Origin: Achromobacter pestifer
Lineage (GTDB): Bacteria; Pseudomonadota; Gammaproteobacteria; Burkholderiales; Burkholderiaceae_B
DNA length: 64,000 nt
Assembly (NCBI RefSeq): GCF_013267355.1
Contig: NZ_CP053985.1
Location: forward strand, 3,658,001-3,722,000
Direction: 5' to 3'
The position numbers and the translations under genes are program-made. How positions within the stretch are numbered: the first letter of the stretch is position 1; each line of letters begins with the position of its first letter. Positions 20,324 to 28,980 of this stretch are shown here, one piece after another. Below the pieces are notes generated by a model. It did no database searches, was not told the DNA's origin, and saw nothing but the letters and a program-made list of their open reading frames with translations.

Positions 20324-21733
20324 TCAGGCGGCCTGGGGAGGCTGGGGCCAGGGGTGTTGCTCGGGCCGCATGGTTTCCCAGGCGCGCGCGATGCGCAGCA
20401 CGCCCAGGTCGTCGAAGCGCGCGCCGGCGATCTGCAGGCCGATCGGCAGGCCCGCCTTGGTGTAGCCGCAATTGACGGATGCCGCGGGCTGCTCGCTCAT
20501 GTTGTAGGGGAGCGTGTAGCCGATGTGGTGCATGGTGGTCGCGACTTCGTTGGTCGGCGACGGCCATTCGGCGTTGTAGGCGACCACCGGGGCCACGGGC
20601 GAGAGCACGTAGTCGTAGGGCGCGCAGGCCGCGACCGTCTTGGCGCGCACGTTCATGGTTTCGTAGTAGCTGCGGAACACGGCTTCGCCCGATTGGCCTC
20701 CGCCGCTTTCCGCCCAGGTGCGGATGAAGGGCAGGATCTTGTCGCGGCGCTCTTGCGGCAGGGCCGCCAGGTCGATGGCCGAGCGGGTGCGCCAGAAGCG
20801 GTCCACGCCCTCCAGCATGGCGGGCGTCATCCAGGGCCGCATCGGCGTCACGATGGCGCCGGCGGCCTCGAAGGCGCGGGCCGCGGCTTCCACCGCAGCG
20901 CGGATCTCAGGGTCCAGGGGCAGGCCGCAGCCCGCGTCCATCAGCAGGCCGATGCGCACGCCGCGCAGGTCGAGTTCCAGGTCCAGCCAGTCGAAGTCCT
21001 GGTAGGGCAGGCTCATGTGGTCGCGCGCGTCGGGCTGCGACAGCACGCCCATCATGAGCGCCGAGTCGGCGACGGTGCGCGTCATGGGGCCGGCGCAGCG
21101 GCCCATGAACGGCGGATCGATGGGAATGCGGCCCAGGCTGGGCTTGAGCGTGGCGATGCCGCACCAGGCCGCCGGCAGGCGCACGGAGCCGCCGATGTCG
21201 GTGCCGATGTGCAGCGGGCCGTAGCCGGCCGCCGCCGCGGCGCCCGCGCCGGCGCTGGAGCCGCCGGGGTTCTTGGACAGGTCCCAGGGGTTGCGGGTCA
21301 GTTCGTGAAAGCTGGACAGGCCCGAGGACAGCATGCCGAAGTCGGGCATGGTGGTCTTGCCCAGCAGCACGGCGCCGGCTTCGCGCATGCGGGCGGCCGG
21401 CGGCGCGTCGGCGGCGGCGGGCTTCAGTTCCGTGGCTGCCGTGCCCAGCGGCACCGGCACGCCGCGCGTGGCGATGTTTTCCTTGATGGTGGCGGGCACG
21501 CCGTCCAGCGTGTGGCCTCCGGTTGCCAGCGGTTCACCCTTCATCCAGCGGGCTTCGGAGGCGCGGGCCTGCGCCAGCGCGCCGTCCGGATCCAGGGCGT
21601 AGGTGGCCTTGAGCTGCGGTTCCCAGCGCGCGATGTGATCCAGCACCGAACGGGTGACCTCGACGGGCGACAGCGTCTTGTCGCGGTAGGCCTGGAGCAG
21701 CTCCACGGCGGACAGTTCATGCGGTTGCGGCAT
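20324..21733 (-). CDS. Amidase (amidase-signature family)
   Basis: A 469-residue amidase-signature hydrolase that cleaves C-N amide bonds. The Ser-cisSer-Lys triad is intact with family spacing: Lys84 (ATIKENIATRG), cis-Ser159 (NPGGSSAGAGAAAAAG) and nucleophile Ser183 (GTDIGGSVRLPA). It lies between the ABC ATPase gene (34-base gap) and the distal M81 gene (33-base gap), so it probably acts on the imported compound. Specificity cannot be read; Gln-tRNA amidotransferase (GatA) is unlikely because gatB/gatC are absent and the context is catabolic. Confidence 0.92.
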   Translation of the reverse strand: MPQPHELSAVELLQAYRDKTLSPVEVTRSVLDHIARWEPQLKATYALDPDGALAQARASEARWMKGEPLATGGHTLDGVPATIKENIATRGVPVPLGTAATELKPAAADAPPAARMREAGAVLLGKTTMPDFGMLSSGLSSFHELTRNPWDLSKNPGGSSAGAGAAAAAGYGPLHIGTDIGGSVRLPAAWCGIATLKPSLGRIPIDPPFMGRCAGPMTRTVADSALMMGVLSQPDARDHMSLPYQDFDWLDLELDLRGVRIGLLMDAGCGLPLDPEIRAAVEAAARAFEAAGAIVTPMRPWMTPAMLEGVDRFWRTRSAIDLAALPQERRDKILPFIRTWAESGGGQSGEAVFRSYYETMNVRAKTVAACAPYDYVLSPVAPVVAYNAEWPSPTNEVATTMHHIGYTLPYNMSEQPAASVNCGYTKAGLPIGLQIAGARFDDLGVLRIARAWETMRPEQHPWPQPPQAA

Positions 21734-21767
21734 TTCGGTTCCAGTGTGTGTACAGGCGGCGCGCGCC

Positions 21768-23465
21768 TCAGGGCGCGGCGGCGTGGCCCAGGCCGGCGGC
21801 GACCGGCCGGAAGTTGCGGAAGTCCCAGTCGCGTCCGGGGGCGGCGTCGATCAGGGCCCGCGTGTATTCGTGGCGCGGTTCGGTCAGCACGGTTTCGGCG
21901 GAGCCGGTCTCGACGACCTTGCCGCGCTGCATCACCATGATGGTGTCGCAGATCTGCGCGGCAACGCGCAAGTCGTGGGTGATGAACAGCACGCCCACGC
22001 CGGTGCGCTGGCGCACCTGCTCCAGCAGTTCCAGTACCTGGGCCTGTACCGACACGTCCAGGGCGGACACGGCCTCGTCGGCCACCAGGATCTCCGGGTC
22101 CATGACCAGGGCGCGCGCGATGCAGATGCGCTGGCGCTGGCCGCCGGAGAACTGGTGCGGGTAGCGGCGCATCGCGTCCGGGCTCAGGCCCACCACGCTC
22201 AGCGTTTCGCCGGCGCGCTTCAATGCCTGCTCGCGGGCCACGCCGAAGTTCAGCAGGCCCTCGATGATGGATTCGCCGACGGTGCGGCGCGGATTCAGCG
22301 AACGGTACGGATCCTGGAACACGATCTGTATGCGACGGCGCACGGGGCGCAGCGCCGAGCCGGACAGGGTGCTGAGGTCTTCGCCGCCCATCATCATGTG
22401 GCCCGCGGTGGGTTCGATCAGGCGCACGATGCAGCGCGCCACGGTGGACTTGCCCGAACCGGATTCGCCCACGATGCCCAGGATTTCACCCTTGCGCAGC
22501 GTCAGGTTGACGTCGGTGGCCGCGATCACGCTGCGCGCCGTCTGGCGCGAGAACAGCGAACTCTTGGTTCCATAGGTGCGGCCCAGTCCCTTGACGTGCA
22601 GCACCGGCATGCCGGAGGGCGCTTCGCGGCGCGAGGGCACCAGGCTGGGCACGGACGACACCAGGCGGCGCGTGTAGGACTGCTTGGGTTCGGCCAGGAT
22701 CTCGTTGCGCGTGCCGCTTTCGATCAGGTCGCCGCGGTTCATCACCACGATGCGGTCGGAGATCTCGGCCACCACGCCGAAGTCGTGCGTGATGAACAGC
22801 ACGGCGGTCTGGTGCTTTACCTGCAGCTCCTTGATGAGCGCCAGGATCTGCTTCTGCGTGGTGACGTCCAGCGCCGTGGTCGGTTCGTCCGCGATCAGCA
22901 GCTTGGGTTCCAGGATCAGCGCCATCGCGATGACGATGCGCTGGCGCTGGCCGCCCGACAATTGGTGGGGATAGGCCTCGAAGATGCGCTCGACGTCGGG
23001 CAGGTGCACGGACTGGAACATGTCCAGCACCTTGGCGCGGCGTTCCGCTGCCGACATCTGCTTGCGGTGCAGGCGCAGCACTTCGTCGACCTGCTTGCCC
23101 ACGGTATGCACGGGGTTCAGCGCGGTCATGGGCTCTTGGAACACCATGGCCATGCGGGTGGCGCGCATCTCGCGCAGGCGGCGCTGCGTCGCGCTGACCA
23201 CGTCTTCGCCTTCCACGCGGATGGAGCCGGCGCTGACGCCCAGCACGCCGGGAGGCAGCAGGCCCATGACGGCCAGCGAGGTGACGGACTTGCCCGAGCC
23301 GGACTCGCCGACCACGCATACCGTTTCGCCGGCGTGCACGTCCAGGCTCAGGTTGCGCACGACGCGGTTGCCCGCGCCGGCAACTTCCACCGAGAGGTTG
23401 CGGATGGCCAGGATGGCGGACGAGGTGTCGCCCGCGGGGGGAGTGGGAGAGTAGGTCATCGGCAT
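21768..23465 (-). CDS. Fused dual ATP-binding protein of a peptide ABC transporter (DppD-DppF type)
   Basis: A single 565-residue chain with two complete nucleotide-binding domains, as in GsiA/YejF. Domain 1 has Walker [13 protein letters not shown], signature [12 protein letters not shown] and Walker [13 protein letters not shown]. Domain 2 has [25 protein letters not shown] and [10 protein letters not shown]. It energises import of peptides or peptide-like compounds by the adjacent permeases. Start ATG 23465 overlaps the preceding permease stop (TGATG); ATG 23459 is an alternative. The frame is open ~96 codons upstream but that stretch is a shadow of the permease gene. Confidence 0.93.
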   Translation of the reverse strand: MPMTYSPTPPAGDTSSAILAIRNLSVEVAGAGNRVVRNLSLDVHAGETVCVVGESGSGKSVTSLAVMGLLPPGVLGVSAGSIRVEGEDVVSATQRRLREMRATRMAMVFQEPMTALNPVHTVGKQVDEVLRLHRKQMSAAERRAKVLDMFQSVHLPDVERIFEAYPHQLSGGQRQRIVIAMALILEPKLLIADEPTTALDVTTQKQILALIKELQVKHQTAVLFITHDFGVVAEISDRIVVMNRGDLIESGTRNEILAEPKQSYTRRLVSSVPSLVPSRREAPSGMPVLHVKGLGRTYGTKSSLFSRQTARSVIAATDVNLTLRKGEILGIVGESGSGKSTVARCIVRLIEPTAGHMMMGGEDLSTLSGSALRPVRRRIQIVFQDPYRSLNPRRTVGESIIEGLLNFGVAREQALKRAGETLSVVGLSPDAMRRYPHQFSGGQRQRICIARALVMDPEILVADEAVSALDVSVQAQVLELLEQVRQRTGVGVLFITHDLRVAAQICDTIMVMQRGKVVETGSAETVLTEPRHEYTRALIDAAPGRDWDFRNFRPVAAGLGHAAAP

Positions 23466-24370
23466 CAGATCCTGCGCACCATTTTCGGGTCCAGCGCGTC
23501 GCGCAGGGCGTCGCCCAGGATGTTCACGCTGAGCACGGTCAGCGACAGGAACAGGCCGGGGAACAGGATCAGCCCGGGCAGCATGCGGAAGTACATGCGT
23601 CCTTCGGACATGATGTTGCCCCAGGAGGCGATCTCGGGCGGGATGCCCGCGCCCAGGAAGCTCAGGATGGCCTCGGTGAGCATGGCGGACGCGAACACGT
23701 AGGTGCCCTGCACCGTCAGCGGCGCGATCGTGCTGGGCACCATGTGGCGCCACAGCAGCAGCGGCAGCGGCGTGCCCAGGGCCAGCGCCGCCTCGACGTA
23801 GGGTTCGCCGCGCACGGTCAGGATCTGGCCGCGCACCAGCCGCACCACCCGCGGGATTTCGGGGATGGTGATGGCCACCAGCACGGTCGTGATGCTGGCG
23901 CCCGTGACGGACACCAGGGCGATCGCCAGCAGGATGCCGGGAATCGCCATGATGGCGTCCATGGTGCGCATGATCAGCCCGTCCAGCGAGCGGAACCAGC
24001 CGGCGATCACGCCGATGACCAGCCCGATGGCCACGCTGACGACCGCCGCGCCCAGGCCCGCGATCAGCGAGATGCGGGCGCCATAGGCCACGCGCGACCA
24101 GACGTCGCGGCCGAAGGCGTCGGTGCCCAGCAGGTAGTCGGAGAAGGGCGGTTTGAGGCGCGAGCCGGGGTTGAGCAGGGTGGGGTCGACGGTGCCCAGC
24201 AGCGGCGCGAACAGCGCGATGGCGACGATCGCCACCAGCACCACCAGCGCCAGCATCACGGGCCAGCTTTTGAGTCCCAGGCGGATCTGGCGCCAGGCGG
24301 TGGCCTGGGGCGTGCCGCCTCCAGGGAGATCGGCGGCCGCTTGCGCGGCGGCATCGGTAGGCGTTTGCAT
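23465..24370 (-). CDS. ABC transporter permease, DppC type
   Basis: A 301-residue inner-membrane permease with a hydrophobic N-terminal helix (WPVMLALVVLVAIVAIALF) and the binding-protein-dependent transport signature around VTGASITTVLVAITI and EAALALGTPLPLLLWRH. LLGTDAFGRDVWSRV is typical of the dipeptide/oligopeptide DppC/OppC branch. It overlaps the fused ATPase gene by one base (TGATG). It is separated from its partner permease by a 270-base palindromic element, which is unusual inside such an operon. Confidence 0.92.
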   Translation of the reverse strand: MQTPTDAAAQAAADLPGGGTPQATAWRQIRLGLKSWPVMLALVVLVAIVAIALFAPLLGTVDPTLLNPGSRLKPPFSDYLLGTDAFGRDVWSRVAYGARISLIAGLGAAVVSVAIGLVIGVIAGWFRSLDGLIMRTMDAIMAIPGILLAIALVSVTGASITTVLVAITIPEIPRVVRLVRGQILTVRGEPYVEAALALGTPLPLLLWRHMVPSTIAPLTVQGTYVFASAMLTEAILSFLGAGIPPEIASWGNIMSEGRMYFRMLPGLILFPGLFLSLTVLSVNILGDALRDALDPKMVRRI

Positions 24371-24373
24371 GGT

Positions 24374-24643
24374 TAGGGCCTGTTCACACTACATGGAGCC
24401 TTGCACAGGCCAGCTATCGGGCGTCTGGCTAGGCGCGGGCGCCGCCGCGTGGCTGTGCCACGCAAGGTGACTGCAACGACGCCAGACGCCCGATAGCTGG
24501 CCTGCCCGCAGGGTGAGTACCCAAAAGAGCACCTCTCTGCGTTGCGAATGCTCGCCGTGGTCCCGCCACGTCTGCGCTTCGCGCCTTGATAGGCGCTCTT
24601 TTGGGTACTCATGCAAGGCTCCATGTAGTGTGAACAGGCCCTA
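24374..24643. repeat. Cloverleaf-like nested palindromic element (270 bp)
   Basis: The outer arms are a perfect 32-bp inverted repeat (24374-24405 and 24612-24643, beginning TAGGGCCTGTTCACACTA). Directly inside lie two further palindromes. Arm 1 is 24406-24504, with perfect 24-bp outer stems (CAGGCCAGCTATCGGG...) and a central GCGTGGC-TGT-GCCACGC hairpin at 24447-24463. Arm 2 is 24514-24611, with perfect 17-bp stems (TGAGTACCCAAAAGAGC) and a central CGTGG-CCACG hairpin at 24556-24570. Only nine bases (CCCGCAGGG) separate the arms. It fills the gap between the two permease genes, and its last three bases are the stop codon of the dppB-like gene. No transposase is encoded. It looks like a mobile or dispersed palindromic repeat. 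Confidence 0.9.
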
Positions 24644-25582
24644 GTACCTGATCCGCGGGTCGAACACCGTGTAGGCGCAATCGACAACTAGATTGATGAA
24701 CACGTAGACGAACGCGAAGAAGAGCGTCAGGCCCTGGATGACCGGGTAGTCGCGCGCCAGCACGGCTTCCACCACCAGCCGGCCCAGGCCGGGGATGTTG
24801 AACACCGATTCGGTCACGACCACGCCGCTGATCAGCAGCGCGATGCCCAGGCCCACTACCGTGGCGATGGGCACGGCGGCATTGCGCAGGGCGTGGCCCA
24901 GCAGCACGCCGGTTTCACCCAGGCCCTTGGAGCGCGCCGTGCGGATGAAGTCCTCGCCCATGACCTCGATGACGCTGGTGCGCGTGATGCGCGCAATCAG
25001 CGCCACGTAGACCGTGGACAAGGCCAGCGACGGCAGGATGAGGCGGTGCAGGTAAGGCCAGAAGCCCTTGGCCAGCGGCGCGTAGCCCTGCACGTTGAAC
25101 CAGCCCAGCTTGATGGCGAAGAGCCAGATCAGTAGGTACCCCGTGACGAAGACGGGCACCGAGAAGCCCAGCACCGAGAACCCCATCACGGCGCGGTCCA
25201 GCAGCTTGCCTTGCCGCCACGCGGCCAGCACGCCCAGCGGAATGGCGACGAGCAGGGTGAACACCAGGGTCAGCACCGCCAGGCTCAGCGAAGGCTCCAG
25301 CCGCTGCCCGATGAGCTTGGTGACCGGCACGCCCGACATGAGCGAAGTGCCCAGGTCGCCTTGCAGGAGCTTGCCGCCCCAGATGAAGAACTGTTTGATG
25401 ACCGGTTGGTCCAGGCCCATCGTCTGGCGTATCTGGACGATACGCTCGGGCGTGGCGCCGTCGCCCGCCATGATGATGGCCGGGTCTCCCGGGCTGAAAC
25501 GCAATATCGCGAAGACCACCACCGCGACCATCACCAGAACGGGGATGGTCGCGAGGAGCCGGCGTGAGACAAATGCCAGCAT
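24641..25582 (-). CDS. ABC transporter permease, DppB type
   Basis: A 313-residue inner-membrane permease: N-terminal RRLLATIPVLVMVAVVVFAILRF helix (in two stretches), then FSPGDPAIIMAGDGATPE typical of DppB/GsiC, and the permease loop EDFIRTARSKGLGETGVLLGHAL. It is paired with the DppC-type permease. Its stop codon TAG falls in the terminal bases of the palindromic element, so the element may have supplied or altered the last residues (DPRIRY). Start ATG 25582 has GGGGGA upstream; the gap to the binding-protein gene is 24 bases. Confidence 0.93.
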   Translation of the reverse strand: MLAFVSRRLLATIPVLVMVAVVVFAILRFSPGDPAIIMAGDGATPERIVQIRQTMGLDQPVIKQFFIWGGKLLQGDLGTSLMSGVPVTKLIGQRLEPSLSLAVLTLVFTLLVAIPLGVLAAWRQGKLLDRAVMGFSVLGFSVPVFVTGYLLIWLFAIKLGWFNVQGYAPLAKGFWPYLHRLILPSLALSTVYVALIARITRTSVIEVMGEDFIRTARSKGLGETGVLLGHALRNAAVPIATVVGLGIALLISGVVVTESVFNIPGLGRLVVEAVLARDYPVIQGLTLFFAFVYVFINLVVDCAYTVFDPRIRY

Positions 25583-25606
25583 GTATTTCCCCCTAACTGC
25601 AGCCCG

Positions 25607-27172
25607 TCAAGGGGCTTTCTTGACGTTCCAGAACGCGAACACCGGCGCATGCACCAGGCCCGAGAGCTTGGTCGAGTAGACGGTGGGCACGGACATCTGG
25701 CCCAGCGGCACGTACAGGCCTTCATCGATGCCGATGCGCTGCACTTCCTCGGCGATCTTCTTCTGTTCCGCGGGGTCGGAGGTCAGCGCCATCTTGGTGC
25801 GCAGTTCTTCGATTTGCGGGAAGTCGGGCCAGCCGAACCAGGCGTTGTCGCCGTTGGCCGCGGCCGGGGCGGAGCGGACCGGGTCCATCACGTCGGTGGC
25901 GTACCAGTTGGTGTTGTGGATGTTCCAGCCGCCTTCCGCCGGCGCGGCCTTCGAGGCGCGGCGCGTGGCCACGCTCTGCCAGTCCATCGCGGCCAGGTTG
26001 ACGTTGAAGCCGGCCTTGCGCAGCGCCTGGGCCATCACCACCGGCTGGGCCGACAGGGTGCCGACATCGGTCGCGTGCATGACCAGGATGGGCGTGTTGT
26101 CGTAGCCCGCTTCCTTCAGCAGCGCCTTGGCCTTCTCGATGTTGGACGGCACCACCATGTCCTTGCCGATGTCGCTTTCCAGCGGCGTGCCGCAGCCCCA
26201 CAGCGAGGCGCAGGTCTTCCAGTACTTCGGATTGCCGACCAGCGCCTTCATCACGTCTTCCTGGCCGATGGCGTACATCGCGGCCTGGCGCACCTTCTTG
26301 TTGTTGAAGGGCGGGTACTTGAAGTTGAAGCGGTACATCGTGAAGTAGCCGACCGGGCTGAGCGACTCTTCCTTCAGGTCCTTGTTGCCTTCGATCATCG
26401 GCAGCAGGTCATAGGGGAACTGCTCAACGAAGTCGATCTCGCCGCCCAGCAAGGCGTTGGCGGTGGTCAGCGCATCCGGCATGACGTCCCATTCGACCTT
26501 GTCGATGTTGACGACCTTGCCGCCGGCCAGGCCGCTCGCGGGCTCCTTGCGCGGCACGTAGTCGGCGTTCTTGGCGTAGACAGTCTTCACGCCCGGCTTG
26601 AATTCGACGATCTTGAACGGACCCGAGCCGGTCATGTCGGTGATGGGCTGGCCGATGGCCTGTTCGGCGATGCGCTTGGGCATCATGAACGGCGCGGTGC
26701 CGGTGGGCTTGGACAGGGCGCGCAACGCCAGGTCCGTGGGTTCCTTCATGACGATGCGGAAGCTCTTGTCGTCGATGACTTCGATCTTGTCGGTGAACTT
26801 CAGCAGTGTGCGGCCCATGCCGTCGCCGGCGGCCCAGCGCTTGATCGAGGCGACGCAGTCCTCGGAGGTCACCGGCTTGCCGTCATGCCACTTCTGGCCG
26901 TCGCGCAAGGTCATGGTGTAGGTCTTGCCGTCGGGCGAGACTTCCCACTTTTCCAGCATCTGCGGCTGGATCTTGTTGTCGGCATCGGTGGCCAGCAGGG
27001 TGTCATAAATCATGTAGCCGTGCCACGTCGTGATGTACGCGGTGGTGGCATGCGGGTCGGTCAGGCGCAGAGGCGAGTGCATCACCGACTTGATGACGGT
27101 CTCGGCGTAGGCGCCGTGAGCCATCATCATGGTGGCGCCGGCCAGCGCGGCCGCTCGGACGTACTTCAGCAT
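25607..27172 (-). CDS. Extracellular solute-binding protein, family 5 (peptide type)
   Basis: A 521-residue periplasmic binding protein that captures the ligand for the adjacent ABC importer. A Sec signal peptide is clear: MLKYVRAAALAGATMMMAHGAYA, cleaved near AYA-ET. Family-5 features include YDTLLATDADNKIQPQMLEKW and LRDGQKWHDGKPVTSEDCVASIKRW (broken by normal variation). ATG 27172 is the start; the open frame extends upstream without a signal-peptide-like sequence. It is the second gene of the operon. The ligand is unknown; peptides or peptide-like amides fit the neighbouring hydrolases. Confidence 0.93.
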   Translation of the reverse strand: MLKYVRAAALAGATMMMAHGAYAETVIKSVMHSPLRLTDPHATTAYITTWHGYMIYDTLLATDADNKIQPQMLEKWEVSPDGKTYTMTLRDGQKWHDGKPVTSEDCVASIKRWAAGDGMGRTLLKFTDKIEVIDDKSFRIVMKEPTDLALRALSKPTGTAPFMMPKRIAEQAIGQPITDMTGSGPFKIVEFKPGVKTVYAKNADYVPRKEPASGLAGGKVVNIDKVEWDVMPDALTTANALLGGEIDFVEQFPYDLLPMIEGNKDLKEESLSPVGYFTMYRFNFKYPPFNNKKVRQAAMYAIGQEDVMKALVGNPKYWKTCASLWGCGTPLESDIGKDMVVPSNIEKAKALLKEAGYDNTPILVMHATDVGTLSAQPVVMAQALRKAGFNVNLAAMDWQSVATRRASKAAPAEGGWNIHNTNWYATDVMDPVRSAPAAANGDNAWFGWPDFPQIEELRTKMALTSDPAEQKKIAEEVQRIGIDEGLYVPLGQMSVPTVYSTKLSGLVHAPVFAFWNVKKAP

Positions 27173-27254
27173 GAATGTTCCCCTTGATGCGTAGTGAGCG
27201 GCGCCATCGCGCCGCTGCGTCGTTGGTCCGCCGCGCGGGGGCGGCGTGCGAGCT

Positions 27255-28763
27255 TCAGGCGGTAGCAGGCCTGCCGGAAAAGACAGGTCCGCAAGGCGCC
27301 ATTCTGATGCCGGGACGCAACCGTGTCCATGGTTGTTTTGCCGCATCCATCAGCATGGAACCCGGGGCCGCGCACACCAGGATCTTCTCCGCAATGTCGG
27401 TGAAATCCGCGCGGAAGTGCGCGGAGCTCTTGACCACCAGGATCGCCGCGCGTTGCGGTTCCACGCCGGCAAAGCGGAACATCTCCTGGTCGGCCATCTG
27501 CACCTTGTTGGACGCCACGATGATGCGCACGCCGCCTATGCGCAGACAGGCGCTGGGCCCCAGGTCCATATGGAAGCCGCGATAGAAGGCGCCGTGCGTA
27601 TCGAAGCGTCCATCCGAGGTTTTCTCGACGATGAACTCGCTGTCCAGCGGTTCATCGTCGGGAATACCCGAGTGTCCACCCAATGCAATCCGGACCTTGT
27701 TTCCGGCGCCCGCGCGATGAGCAGCCAGCGCGGCCGCGGGATCGACGATCAGGCCGATGGCGGTATCGCGGGCATCGTGCCGGATCAGCGCGCGCAGCAC
27801 GCCGGTGGTGTCCGAGCTGCCGCCGGCGCCGGGATTGTCCTGTGCGTCGGCGATGACCACGGGCTTGTTGGCGTCGTGCGCCAGGCGCATGGCCTCCTGC
27901 ACGGCTTCATCCGGGGTGTAGAGCCTGCCGCCGAAGTCGCGTTCCGCGTTGAGCACGGCGCGCGCCATTTCGTCGGCGGCGTCGTCGGCTTCGGCCTGGG
28001 TTGCGCCGTAGGCCCACACCGTGGGGGCGCACTCGGGGAAGTCGGCCGCGGGAAAACCCGTGGCGAACGACAGGCTGAGCGCGCCGCGTGTTTCGATGTC
28101 ACCCACCAACTGGTACAGGCTGCGCGAGGGCTCGATATCGGTGGATTGCCAGCACAGCGAAATCAGGTAGGGCAGCGCACGCAGGGCGACGCAGGGCCTG
28201 GGCATGCCGGCCAGCCGCGAGGACAGCAGTTCGGCTGCGCGCTGCCCGGTTTCCGCCATGTCGATGTGAGGATAGGTGCGGTAGCAGACCAGCGCGTCGG
28301 CGTGGCGCACCATGGCGCGGGTGACGTTGGCGTGCAGGTCCAGGCTGGCCACGACGGGCACGTCCGGCCCCACCAGCTCGCGCACGCGACGCAGCAGTTC
28401 GCCTTCGCCGTCATCCAGGTGTTCCGTGACCATGGCGCCATGCAAATCCAGATAGACGCCGTCCAGCGGCAGCGCCAGCGACAGCCCCTGCAGGATCATT
28501 GCGCTGATGCGTTCGAACGCATCCTTGGTGACCGGCCCCGAGGGGCTGGCCGCCGCCCAGGTAGTGGGCAGCAAGGTGTGCCTTCCCATGGCTTCAATAA
28601 AGCCCGCTACCGGTATGTTGGCGCCCGCCACCGCCTGGAACATCGCGGACCCGCTGACCAGCTTGGGCCAGCCGCCGCCCTTCTCGGCAAAGTCCTCCCA
28701 CGCCGCGCGCGAAGGCGCGAACGTATTGGTTTCATGCTGAAAGCCGCCTATCCCGATGCGCAT
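27255..28763 (-). CDS. M81 family metallopeptidase (MlrC-like), proximal copy
   Basis: A 502-residue MlrC-family hydrolase, first gene of the operon. It begins MRIGIGGFQHETNTFAPS. The presumed zinc ligands have the same spacing as in the distal copy: Asp142 and His144 (SLDLHANVTRAM), His166 (YRTYPHIDMAE). YLDLHGAMVTEHLDDGEGEL is the conserved metal-pocket strand. The two M81 proteins share architecture but are clearly diverged, which suggests different specificities rather than a recent duplication. It is 82 bases ahead of the binding-protein gene. Confidence 0.88.
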   Translation of the reverse strand: MRIGIGGFQHETNTFAPSRAAWEDFAEKGGGWPKLVSGSAMFQAVAGANIPVAGFIEAMGRHTLLPTTWAAASPSGPVTKDAFERISAMILQGLSLALPLDGVYLDLHGAMVTEHLDDGEGELLRRVRELVGPDVPVVASLDLHANVTRAMVRHADALVCYRTYPHIDMAETGQRAAELLSSRLAGMPRPCVALRALPYLISLCWQSTDIEPSRSLYQLVGDIETRGALSLSFATGFPAADFPECAPTVWAYGATQAEADDAADEMARAVLNAERDFGGRLYTPDEAVQEAMRLAHDANKPVVIADAQDNPGAGGSSDTTGVLRALIRHDARDTAIGLIVDPAAALAAHRAGAGNKVRIALGGHSGIPDDEPLDSEFIVEKTSDGRFDTHGAFYRGFHMDLGPSACLRIGGVRIIVASNKVQMADQEMFRFAGVEPQRAAILVVKSSAHFRADFTDIAEKILVCAAPGSMLMDAAKQPWTRLRPGIRMAPCGPVFSGRPATA

Positions 28764-28912
28764 CAGGATCCCCCTTGTCGTTTTGATATGAGGAAGGCGC
28801 GGCTAGGCCGCGCCCATTTCAGTTTCTACAGTGGCACTGCCACACCACCCGCGACTTACAAAACAGGCACAACACCACAATCCGGCAAAACCTTCCCAAG
28901 CGGGGTCGCGCG

Positions 28913-28980
28913 GAGCCGGCTTTGCCGGTCCGCAGCGACGCCCCCTTGAGGGGGAAGCGCGCAGCGCTTCGGGGGTGGGC
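28913..28980. repeat. Palindromic intergenic repeat
   Basis: Three short palindromes in a row: GCGGAGCCGG/CCGGTCCGC, CCCCCTTGAGGGGG and AAGCGC-GCA-GCGCTT, followed by CGGGGGTGGGC. It lies directly beyond the mmsA-like stop, with no long U-tract. I recall very similar sequences being common between genes of Bordetella and Achromobacter; that could not be checked here. Confidence 0.6.

Noticed and set aside
18851..21940. 1029-codon plus-strand open frame across the M81 and amidase genes
   Set aside because: Antisense shadow crossing gene boundaries; composition is that of a reverse-complement frame. Both minus-strand genes have intact catalytic motifs.
21744..23702. 652-codon plus-strand frame opposite the fused ATPase
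   Set aside because: Shadow frame; the two complete ATPase domains are on the minus strand.
24389..24616. 75-codon frame inside the cloverleaf palindrome
   Set aside because: It is a by-product of the repeat structure; it starts and ends in the outer arms and is low in coding character.
24374..24643. Insertion sequence with terminal inverted repeats
   Set aside because: No transposase and only 270 bp; no clear target-site duplication (flanks GGT and GTA). Kept as a palindromic repeat rather than an IS.
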